25,210 bases of DNA. Source: FEN-1297 sp046705645. Its GTDB lineage: Bacteria > Bacteroidota > Ignavibacteria > Ignavibacteriales > Ignavibacteriaceae. The first letter of the stretch is position 1. Every line of letters begins with the position of its first letter. The position numbers and the translations under genes are program-made. The DNA lies in contig JBJKQE010000045.1 in assembly GCA_046705645.1 (NCBI GenBank), positions 1 through 25,210 on the forward strand, given 5' to 3'. This document shows positions 7,546 through 14,129 of the stretch, in pieces. The notes beneath the pieces are model-generated. The model was not told the origin of the DNA, searched no databases, and saw only the letters and a program-made list of their open reading frames with translations.

Positions 7546-8490
7546 ATTGTAAAGATTTCAGATGTTGAAGTTCTTGCCCTCTGAATTTGTTGTTAAAAAC
7601 AGTTTTGTTATTTAATACATGATAAACAATCGCGGCAATTTTTTTAGCGATAATTGTCTTAGAAATTCGCTTATTTTTCTTTTTCATCAGAGAGTTGTGA
7701 TATTTACGAATAACCGGGTAATACTGCACAGCTTGAATGGCAGCATCACAGAAAGCTATTTTGAGATATTTATTCCCGTCCTTAGAGGATCTTTGCTTTG
7801 ATTTCTTTGCAGAGTTACGAGCAGAAGGAGTTAATCTGCAGTAAGAAAAGAAATTCTTGACATCCGGGAAACGGTTAATGTCATCAACTTCCAGAAGAAT
7901 AGTAAAAGCATTCATCTTACCAATACCGGGAATCCAGAGCAGTCGTTGGATGTCATCGTCGGGAATAAGGAAAGGATAAAATTGCTTTTCAAGGTCAAGT
8001 ATTTGGTCATTAAGTAAAGCTTCAACATCAGTTAGCTGCTCATACTGAAATTTAGGAATACCGTTTAGTTCAGTCGGAGAATCAAAATTATATTTTGCAA
8101 GAAGAAGGTGCATAGAATTAGTAACGGAAGTATGTCGCTGTACAATTTTAAGTCTAGCTCTCAGAGCATCTCTGTGTAAACGTTTTTCATTTTAAATTTT
8201 ATAAACGACATGAATGTAGTCCAATCGAAGAAGTTGAGCAAGTGTATGGGAATCGACTTTATCTGTTTTGACTTTTGCATAAACAATAGCTTTAACATAC
8301 TTGGCATGAGCCAGTACCAGGTCATGGTAGATTCAACAGTGGTTTCGTGTTCTCCCGGGACAGAATTGAAATACTGCACAAAGTTGTGAGCTACGTTTTT
8401 AATGTTTTCCTGTATAACGTTAATTCCGGAAGAATCGACAGTGGTTAAGTAAGAAGCAAATTTGTGAAGATCTACGCCGGTGTAATACAT
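7517..8490 (-). pseudogene. IS110-family transposase (DEDD recombinase), frameshifted with in-frame stop
   Basis: The 974-nt span has about the length of a complete IS110 transposase (~324 codons) but is broken. The first frame from 8490 encodes the RuvC-like N-terminus: 'YYTGVDLHKFASYL' with the first catalytic Asp, then 'VESTMTWYWL' with the Glu. Near 8305–8312 the homology shifts frame and continues as 'HAKYVKAIVYAKVKTDKVD', which supplies the last two Asp residues, then 'SHTLAQLLRLDYIHVVYKI'. An in-frame TAA follows at 8192–8194, after which the same frame resumes as 'NEKRLHRDALRARLKIVQR'. The downstream piece (from 8113) holds the Transposase_20 domain: 'LLWIPGIGKMNAFTILLEV', 'FSYCRLTPSARNSAKKSKQR' and 'GNKYLKIAFCDAAIQAVQYY'. 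Two independent lesions make an active product unlikely unless recoding occurs. A GGAGG site precedes the original start. Confidence 0.9.
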
Positions 8491-8588
8491 TTGATACCTC
8501 CAAAGTTTAAGTTGATAGATAACTCAACATAAATTAACTTTTTACTTATTGGAAATATCAAGCGCGTTAACCCGACCGACCGTCTTGG

Positions 8589-8690
8589 CTCGGCTTATTA
8601 AATATTAAGAATACAAAAATTAGGAAATAATATATAAAATAAGTTTATGTATATTAAGACCAAGCCGAGACAGGCAAACTCGCACTCGGC
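8589..8690. repeat. Competing inverted repeats CTCGGCTT/AAGCCGAG
   Basis: AAGCCGAG (8662–8669) can pair with CTCGGCTT (8589–8596) over a long loop, or its GCCGAG part with CTCGGC (8685–8690) over a 15-nt loop. The two pairings exclude each other. They lie upstream of the transposase on its coding strand. Confidence 0.5.
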
Positions 8691-8765
8691 GTTTTGGAAA
8701 TTTTCGAGTTAGTCATTCTGTTTCGGCGATCTTGATTAACGTTGTAGTAAAAAAATAATTAACTA

Positions 8766-8806
8766 GCCTCCGGTGCGTATGGAAATGAAAGTTACGCACC
8801 TTCGGC
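8766..8806. repeat. Hairpin GGTGCGTA/TACGCACC
   Basis: An 8-bp perfect stem (8772–8779 with 8793–8800) closes a 13-nt loop. It is extended by GCC/GGC (8766–8768 with 8804–8806) across a 3×3 internal loop. No T-tract follows on either strand, so it is not a typical terminator. Confidence 0.65.
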
Positions 8807-8837
8807 TTAATCATCGCCTTGGTTTTTTCATTACTGT

Positions 8838-8889
8838 CCGTTGTTTCCGTCTTGGTCTTTCAGACCACTCCGGATAAAATGGGCAACGG
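8838..8889 (-). ncRNA. Structured 52-nt segment, possible relic of an IS110 guide (bridge) RNA
   Basis: Three nested stems are visible: CCGTTG/CAACGG (8838–8843 with 8884–8889), TCCG/CGGA (8846–8849 with 8871–8874) and TGGTCT/AGACCA (8853–8858 with 8862–8867, TTC loop), separated by asymmetric internal loops. In IS110-group elements a structured guide RNA is made from the non-coding end upstream of the transposase, which is the position here. Identity as such an RNA is an inference; a chance hairpin or an unrelated recombination site is also possible. Confidence 0.25.
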
Positions 8890-9104
8890 GTTATACGCAA
8901 GGCTCTAGGTGCTATAAAATAAAACTTATTATTATAATGATAATCTTATGTTTACTTTCAAAAAATTGAAGGGTTCTTAACTTTCAAATTTCCTTATTGA
9001 AAGGTAATTTTATTTTGCTGACTAATAAGTTAAAATAAAATATAAAATGTTAATATAAATTCGCAAATTGTACTATGAACAATGACGTTAATTGGTGGAG
9101 AGTT

Positions 9105-10580
9105 TTAATTGTTTAAAAAGGAATTTTTCAAAATATCAATAGCTTTATCCATTTCCTGGAAGTTTAAGGAAGCAAATCCAAACCTGGCAGAATTATAATT
9201 TACATTAGAAGTATTATATTCTTTCCCATTACTCATTATAAGATCATATTCTAATGCCCGTTCAGCCACAGATTTAATATCCGCCGTATTAAATTTAACC
9301 CAAACCGACATACCCCCATCCGGGATCTTAAATGAAATATTTTTCCCTAATTTAGCCAAAAGGTTATTACAAAAGTAATCTCTTCTTTCTCTGTAAAGCT
9401 TCACTGTTTTTCTAATGTATCCGGCAATAGTACCGTTTCTAAATAATTCTGCAATTGCGATTTCCATTAAACTATCACCCTGCCAATCAACTGCTCTTCT
9501 TAGATTCGATACTGCTGTTATAAAATTTTCCGGAGCGATAATAAAACCTACCCTTACAGCCGGGACAAAAGTCTTTGTTAAAGTACCTATATATATAACG
9601 CTCCCATGATGATCAATACTTGCCATCGGAAGTATGGGGCTGCTGCTATAATGGAAATCATAATCATAGTCATCTTCAATAATTGCAAACTTATATTTTG
9701 CCGCTAATTCTAGAAGTTTTATCCGTCTATCCGGCGATAATGTAACCGTAGTAGGATAATGATGATGAGGAATTACATAGATGAATTTATTATTTTTCTT
9801 TTTACAGAATTTCTCAACATAGTCTAACTTTATTCCATGTTCATCAACCGGGACTCTAATTATATTCGCACCCATTTGTTCAAATGTTAAATTAGCAATA
9901 AAGTATCCCGGTTCACCTACAATAACGCTGTCTCCCCGCCTAATTAATAATTTAGAAGATAAGTAGATGCCCATCTGTGCACCTTTTGTAATAAGAATAT
10001 TTTTTTTTGTAATATTAAATCCCCTGGTATCGCATAAAAATTCAACTAAAGTATTAATGAGGTGTTCGGAACCTTGTGCGCTGCCGTAACCGAAATATTT
10101 TTTAAAAACGCTAATCTTTGAAAGACTTCTATATTCCTGCATCAATGTATCAATCGGAGCCATACGAATATCCGGAAGACCATCATCTATAACTAATTTT
10201 TTCGGATCATAGGAACCGGATAATGGAAATTGAACTATATTCCTTTCAGGTATCGGGTAGACGGTTTTTTCCGGATATTTTATAATTTTTTTAAATGAAG
10301 AAGTTTTTACCGGGTTTATTTCCGGTATATCCTTTACTACGAAAGTTCCTTTGCGCGGAATAATTTCCAACCATCCTTGTGCAACTAGCTCATCTAAAGC
10401 ATTTTGTAATGTGTTGCGATGGACATTTAACATTGCAGCCAATTTCCGTGAACCGGGTAATTTTAATCCTCTCCTTAAATACCCTCTTCGAATATTTGTT
10501 ATCAAAGCATTCATTATCTGTGAATATAGAGGAGAATTAGATTTGTAATCGATCGGAATCAATTCGTTAAATGAATTCAT
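9105..10580 (-). CDS. MocR/PdxR-type transcriptional regulator (GntR wHTH + aminotransferase domain)
   Basis: A 491-residue fusion regulator. Residues ~13–85 form a GntR-type winged helix ('SPLYSQIMNALITNIRRGYL', 'LPGSRKLAAMLNVHRNTLQ', 'LVAQGWLEIIPRKGTFVV'). A linker follows, then a class I aminotransferase-like domain (~130–490). That domain keeps a PLP site: 'IIEDDYDYDF' (Asp near 303–304), 'YIGTLTKTFVPAVRVGF' with the Schiff-base Lys at about 336, and 'ARFGFA' with the carboxylate-binding Arg at about 466. Such proteins use PLP or a PLP-bound amino compound as effector. I prefer the ATG at 10580 over the GTG at 10589 because AGGTG lies correctly spaced before it. It is divergent to the DoxX–AhpD–decarboxylase operon and probably controls it and itself. 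The effector is unknown. Confidence 0.9.
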   Translation of the reverse strand: MNSFNELIPIDYKSNSPLYSQIMNALITNIRRGYLRRGLKLPGSRKLAAMLNVHRNTLQNALDELVAQGWLEIIPRKGTFVVKDIPEINPVKTSSFKKIIKYPEKTVYPIPERNIVQFPLSGSYDPKKLVIDDGLPDIRMAPIDTLMQEYRSLSKISVFKKYFGYGSAQGSEHLINTLVEFLCDTRGFNITKKNILITKGAQMGIYLSSKLLIRRGDSVIVGEPGYFIANLTFEQMGANIIRVPVDEHGIKLDYVEKFCKKKNNKFIYVIPHHHYPTTVTLSPDRRIKLLELAAKYKFAIIEDDYDYDFHYSSSPILPMASIDHHGSVIYIGTLTKTFVPAVRVGFIIAPENFITAVSNLRRAVDWQGDSLMEIAIAELFRNGTIAGYIRKTVKLYRERRDYFCNNLLAKLGKNISFKIPDGGMSVWVKFNTADIKSVAERALEYDLIMSNGKEYNTSNVNYNSARFGFASLNFQEMDKAIDILKNSFLNN

Positions 10581-10581
10581 C

Positions 10582-10624
10582 TGGTACACCTATAATGTTT
10601 ATTATGGTATATGCTTGTATACCA
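10582..10624. promoter_or_regulatory. Candidate operator of the MocR-type regulator
   Basis: The inverted repeat TGGTATA-tgcttg-TATACCA (10605–10611 with 10618–10624) lies between the divergent regulator and operon starts. A related half-site, TGGTACACC (10582–10590), sits 23 bp away in direct orientation and abuts the regulator's start codon. MocR-family proteins often bind paired direct or inverted sites in such divergent promoters. Binding here is an inference from position and symmetry. Confidence 0.5.
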
Positions 10625-10680
10625 GCAAATATATAGTTTTCATATGTGAAAGCATAATTAATTTTGGAGGGAATAAAACG

Positions 10681-11133
10681 ATGAAGAAATATCATGAAGT
10701 TGCAGTTCTGTTATTAAGGTTTGCGATGGCTTTTACTTTCTTAATAATAGTTTCTGGAAGATTCGGTTTATTGGAAAAATATTCGGCAAACTGGGATAGA
10801 TTCTTAGCGTATACAGCGGAGGTAAATTCATTTGCACCAAAAAGTATTATACCATTTCTAGCAGTATCCGCAACGGAACTTGAAATTATTTTTGCAGCTC
10901 TGTTATTGCTTGGATATAAAACGAAGTGGGCCGCTCTCGGTTCTGCAATATTAACATTAACCTATGCACTTGCTATGTGGTATTCTTTTGGTATTAAAGA
11001 ACCCATGGATTATAGTGTATTTGTAGACTCTGCAGCATGTTTTCTTCTATTTACATTCCCGTATTACCGGTGGAGCCTCGATGAGAAAATTTCAATATTA
11101 AAAACAAATAAGAAAGAAGGAGTGCAATTATGA
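10681..11133 (+). CDS. DoxX-family membrane protein
   Basis: A 150-residue inner-membrane protein with four hydrophobic helices (about residues 6–26, 57–76, 81–101, 113–128) and the DoxX-like opening 'AVLLLRFAMAFTFLIIVSGRFGLL'. Bacterial DoxX-type proteins are small quinone- or thiol-redox-linked membrane proteins whose roles vary and are often unknown. The reading frame is open further upstream, but the ATG at 10681 is chosen because TTGGAGGG lies upstream of it and the N-terminus then starts as in the family. Its last codons overlap the next gene's start (ATGA at 11130), so the two are translationally coupled. It is the first gene of an operon facing a MocR-type regulator, which points to a membrane redox partner for the downstream enzymes. 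Confidence 0.82.
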   Translation: MKKYHEVAVLLLRFAMAFTFLIIVSGRFGLLEKYSANWDRFLAYTAEVNSFAPKSIIPFLAVSATELEIIFAALLLLGYKTKWAALGSAILTLTYALAMWYSFGIKEPMDYSVFVDSAACFLLFTFPYYRWSLDEKISILKTNKKEGVQL

Positions 11134-11573
11134 AAGCCAGAATAAGTCTCAACAATTCCGAACCCAAAATATATAAAGTGATGGGGCAAGCCGACGAACT
11201 TGTTGATTCATTCGAAATAGACCAAAAACTTAAGGAGTTGGTTAAGTTAAGAGCATCTCAAATTAATGGCTGCGGTTATTGTGTTAACTATCATTCAAAA
11301 GAAGCAAAGAAATTTGGAGAATCAGAGCAAAGACTATTTGCAGTCAGTGCCTGGTGGGAAACACCTTTTTATTCTGAAAATGAACGAGCAATTTTGAAAT
11401 TTACGGAAGAAGTGACAAACATTTCAAAAGGCGGGGTTACCGATGAAACATTTAACAAAGTTTTAAAAATACTTGGCGAACAAAAAACTGCTCAATTGCT
11501 CTTTCTAATTGTTACGACAAACAGTTGGAACCGGTTAGCAATATCAACTCACATGGTAGCTGAGGAAGAATAA
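11130..11573 (+). CDS. AhpD-like carboxymuconolactone decarboxylase-family protein (CxxC)
   Basis: A 147-residue all-helical protein of the alkylhydroperoxidase AhpD-like core family. The active-site segment 'RASQINGCGYCVNYHSKEA' contains the full motif: C48, Y50, C51 and H55, as in thiol-based peroxidases and related reductases. The 'NSWNRLAISTHM' C-terminal helix is also typical. It overlaps the DoxX-like gene by four bases and is followed at once by the decarboxylase start codon, with no spacer between TAA and ATG, so the three are surely co-translated. DoxX–AhpD gene pairs suggest thiol-dependent redox work at the membrane. The oxidised substrate is unknown. Confidence 0.9.
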   Translation: MKARISLNNSEPKIYKVMGQADELVDSFEIDQKLKELVKLRASQINGCGYCVNYHSKEAKKFGESEQRLFAVSAWWETPFYSENERAILKFTEEVTNISKGGVTDETFNKVLKILGEQKTAQLLFLIVTTNSWNRLAISTHMVAEEE

Positions 11574-13043
11574 ATGGATAATGAAATAAAAGTTTTTGAT
11601 CCGGTTAAAACGGATACCGATAATTTGTTGCTTAAAATTTCGTGCCTTGAAAACAATTCCAGAAAATTAGAACTTGATTCTATTAACAGATTTGAAATTT
11701 CAAATAAAACCAATGATTATATAAACAATTTTATAGAGCAGCTTCCTTCTGAAAAAGCTTATAAAGTAAGAGAAATTGAAAAGTTAAAATCGATCAAAAT
11801 CGGGGATGAAGGAAAATCATTTGAAAAGCTTTTAGATATCTTGCGGGATGAAGTTGACCAAGCCGGAATTAATTCTGCATCCGGGAAACATTTTGGTTAT
11901 ATACCAGGCGGAGGTATCTGGTCAAGCGCGGTTGCCGATATGCTTGCTGCCGCGACTAATCGTTATGCCGGAATATATTATTCAAGCCCAGGGGCAGTTA
12001 CGATTGAAAACCAGCTAATAAGATGGTTATGTTCAATTGTCGGTTATCCGAACGATGCTCATGGAAATCTTACCTCCGGCGGTTCAATTGCCAATCTAAT
12101 TGCTATAAAAACGGCGAGGGACGTTCATAAAATTAACTCAACAAATATTAGGAAAACCGTAGTATATCTTACGGAACATACACATCATTGCAATTACAAA
12201 GCATTGAATATTTTGGGTCTCGACGAAGCCGCTATAAGAAAGGTTCCGATGAATAATAAATTCCAGATGGACGCCATGGCTTTGGAGGAAATAGTTGAAG
12301 CTGACATACAGAAAGGATTAAAACCATTTCTTGTGATTTCGACGGCGGGCACTACGGATACAGGCGCAATCGATCCATTAGATTTGATAGCGGATATTTG
12401 CGAAAAAAATAAAATCTGGCTTCATATTGATGCAGCATACGGAGGGTTCTTTATACTCGTGGACGAATTAAAAGAAAAATTCAAAGGAATTGAACGGTCT
12501 GATTCTATTGTAATGGATCCGCACAAAAGTCTCTTCATACCCTATGGTTCTGGCACAGTTCTCATAAAAAATGGCAAGTATTTGCTGGCATCGAATTCTC
12601 ATCAAGCATCTTATATGCAGGATGCTTACGGTTTTGATGAAATAAGTCCTTCGGACAGTAGCCCGGAATTGTCAAGACATTTCAGGGGATTACGAATGTG
12701 GATACCGTTGCATTTGCACGGAATTAGTACGTTTAGAGATAATCTGTATGAAAAATTTCTTTTATGCAGGTATTTTTATAATAAAATTAAAGAAATGGGA
12801 TTTGAAACGGGACCGAGCCCGGATTTATCAATTGTTTGCTTTAGGTTCCCGTCAAAAGATAGGGAACAATTTAACAAAGGATTAATTGAAGCTCTCCGCG
12901 ATGATGGAAGATGTTTCTTCTCTTCAACTCTTATTAAGGGGGAATTCTGGATTCGCTGTGCTGTACTTAGTTTTAGATCGCATTTGTCCGAAATAAATAC
13001 TGCCTTAACTATGATCAGCGAAAAGTTAAATGAAATTAATTAG
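11574..13043 (+). CDS. Group II PLP-dependent (aromatic-amino-acid-type) decarboxylase
   Basis: A 489-residue enzyme with the full fold-type I, group II decarboxylase signature. Recognisable elements are 'SASGKHFGYIPGGGIWSSAVAD' pieces near 100–120, 'GNLTSGGSIANLIAIKTARD' (164–183, phosphate loop), 'EHTHHCNYKA' (His204 in the PLP-stacking position), 'STAGTTDTGAIDP' (256–268), 'HIDAAYGGF' (Asp286 contacting the pyridine nitrogen) and 'MDPHKSLFIPYG' (Lys318, the Schiff-base lysine). Family members decarboxylate aromatic L-amino acids, glutamate, diaminobutyrate or cysteine sulfinate; which one applies here cannot be read from sequence. Its ATG directly follows the AhpD-like stop codon. A MocR-type regulator, itself PLP-dependent in most families, faces the operon and may sense its substrate or product. 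Confidence 0.92.
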   Translation: MDNEIKVFDPVKTDTDNLLLKISCLENNSRKLELDSINRFEISNKTNDYINNFIEQLPSEKAYKVREIEKLKSIKIGDEGKSFEKLLDILRDEVDQAGINSASGKHFGYIPGGGIWSSAVADMLAAATNRYAGIYYSSPGAVTIENQLIRWLCSIVGYPNDAHGNLTSGGSIANLIAIKTARDVHKINSTNIRKTVVYLTEHTHHCNYKALNILGLDEAAIRKVPMNNKFQMDAMALEEIVEADIQKGLKPFLVISTAGTTDTGAIDPLDLIADICEKNKIWLHIDAAYGGFFILVDELKEKFKGIERSDSIVMDPHKSLFIPYGSGTVLIKNGKYLLASNSHQASYMQDAYGFDEISPSDSSPELSRHFRGLRMWIPLHLHGISTFRDNLYEKFLLCRYFYNKIKEMGFETGPSPDLSIVCFRFPSKDREQFNKGLIEALRDDGRCFFSSTLIKGEFWIRCAVLSFRSHLSEINTALTMISEKLNEIN

Positions 13044-13075
13044 TTAATTAAAAAATTTCTGAAGGAGTATTATAT

Positions 13076-13792
13076 ATGATTATTAGACGCCTCGAAGCAT
13101 CGGTTCAATTAATTACACAACCGCAGCATGCCAAATTAGCCGCGTATATTATTGGTAATTGGTGTCCCGATCACTTTCCATCATCTTCGCGTAAGGTATC
13201 GATTTTGCACGCTATTGAGAAACACGATGAAGGATGGATGGAAATTGATGAAACACCTGTTGTTGATGAGACGACTGGAGAGTTAGTTGATTTTATAAAT
13301 GTTTCGGATGAATTAAAACGCTACACATCGATGCACGGCATCGAGTTGCTGGCATCCGATCCTTACGCTGCTGCGCTTGCGGCACAGCACCGGCTGAATG
13401 TCTATCGACGATATGCTGACAAGACTGATTGGAAATCATTCTTTACTGATGTGACTAAAGTCCGGGATGCATACCTACGCGAATCCGGATCAGTGTCTCT
13501 TGAAGAGCTTCTTCATGACTATAATTTCTTACGCGCCGGCGATCTTGCCTCATTGACATTCTGCAATAATTGGCCCAAAACTGATTCTGATGGTTGCGGT
13601 TATTCCATGCACCTTGAGGGAAAGTCTCTAATTATAACTCCTGATCCCTATAAAGGGAAGAAAATTGATATCGAGGTTGAAATGCGAGAGTTCGGTTATC
13701 AAAAGTTTGAATCTGCAGAAAATGCCCGGCAAGTAATTGCATCTGCTACGATTGTCAAACTAAAAGGAGAAGTAAGTGGTGCTGTATCCTAA
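13076..13792 (+). CDS. DUF3891-family protein
   Basis: A 238-residue protein that I recognise as DUF3891-like from 'QPQHAKLAAYII', 'LHAIEKHDEGWMEID' with His50–Asp51, 'PVVDETTGELVDFINV', 'MHGIELLASDPYAAALAAQHR' and the Asp-rich C-terminal half. Several conserved His/Asp residues in the N-terminal half suggest a metal-binding helical core reminiscent of HD-type proteins, but no activity is established for the family. AAGGAG precedes the ATG. It begins 32 bp after the decarboxylase and could be the last gene of that operon. Its middle part (about 13300–13580) is visibly richer in G+C than the AT-rich genes before it, which may mean separate acquisition. Confidence 0.8.
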   Translation: MIIRRLEASVQLITQPQHAKLAAYIIGNWCPDHFPSSSRKVSILHAIEKHDEGWMEIDETPVVDETTGELVDFINVSDELKRYTSMHGIELLASDPYAAALAAQHRLNVYRRYADKTDWKSFFTDVTKVRDAYLRESGSVSLEELLHDYNFLRAGDLASLTFCNNWPKTDSDGCGYSMHLEGKSLIITPDPYKGKKIDIEVEMREFGYQKFESAENARQVIASATIVKLKGEVSGAVS

Positions 13793-13883
13793 GAATGATA
13801 GTTTATTTATTATTGGAGTTGTGGAATATAGATCTGAAAAAGTAGTATTTTAAAGAGATTGCATAAAGAGGGGTAAAATAATA

Positions 13884-13985
13884 ATGGATTTATTAAAAGC
13901 TGATCCAATTATTGCTGTAAAAATGTATCGGAAAGTTCAAAATGGAATCAACAATTATTTCAATGTAATAGTAGTTATGGGGTAA
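13884..13985 (+). pseudogene. 33-codon open frame, possible gene remnant
   Basis: A 33-residue frame preceded by AGAGGGG at rather long spacing. The peptide (MDLLKADPIIAVKMYRKVQN, then a short tail) resembles the helix after a cyclic-nucleotide-binding domain, where 'xDPxLAxKxxRxL' patterns are usual. No binding domain is found upstream, so if this is real homology it is only a leftover. The similarity is weak and could be chance. Confidence 0.25.
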
Positions 13986-14099
13986 TAGATTTAGAATCTT
14001 GACAGATAATAATGATAATTTAATTTTATGTTTTTATCAAATGAGAATGGAAGGTTGCTGCAATAAAGAAAATGATCTTGAACGAATAGCCTGCACTTC

Positions 14100-14125
14100 A
14101 TTATTATAATTTAGCTTATAATAAT
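14100..14125. repeat. Perfect AT-only inverted repeat
   Basis: ATTATTATAA (14100–14109) and TTATAATAAT (14116–14125) form a perfect 10-bp dyad with a 6-nt loop, directly after the kinase stop codon. It may help end transcription of the sigma–kinase unit, but the stem has no G·C pairs and no clear U-tract follows. Confidence 0.5.
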
Positions 14126-14129
14126 TACT

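Larger units (their letters stand above)
7462..8890 (-). mobile_element. Degenerate IS110-family insertion sequence (ends uncertain)
   Basis: The element is defined by the broken DEDD transposase. IS110-type elements generally lack terminal inverted repeats and make few or no target duplications, so exact ends cannot be read here. The limits given are the outer edges of the unusual inverted-repeat DNA on each side of the transposase and are an inference. True ends could lie inside or outside them. Confidence 0.4.
8491..9104. other. Non-coding region with clustered GC-rich hairpins
   Basis: 614 bp without a supported gene, between the transposase start and the end of the MocR-type gene. The part up to about 8900 is unusually structured for this AT-rich window and holds three or more stem-loops, listed separately. 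The remaining 200 bp are AT-rich without obvious signals. No terminator with a clear T-tract is visible for the minus-strand regulator gene that ends at 9105. Confidence 0.55.
13793..14129. other. Intergenic region between convergent units
   Basis: 337 bp between DUF3891 and the kinase gene, which converge. It contains one short open frame (13884–13985, listed) and an AT-only perfect inverted repeat at 14100–14125. No classical GC-stem terminator is present. Confidence 0.5.

Noticed and set aside
8766..8806. Intrinsic terminator for the MocR-type gene or the transposase
   Set aside because: Strong stem but no T-tract on either strand, and it is not placed after either gene in its direction of transcription at a useful distance.
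10581..10589. GTG start for the MocR-type regulator
   Set aside because: An ATG nine bases inside has a properly spaced AGGTG site; the GTG would have none and overlaps the putative operator half-site.
10615..10680. Longer N-terminus for the DoxX-like protein
   Set aside because: The 22 extra codons lack a ribosome site and do not fit the family; TTGGAGGG supports the ATG at 10681.
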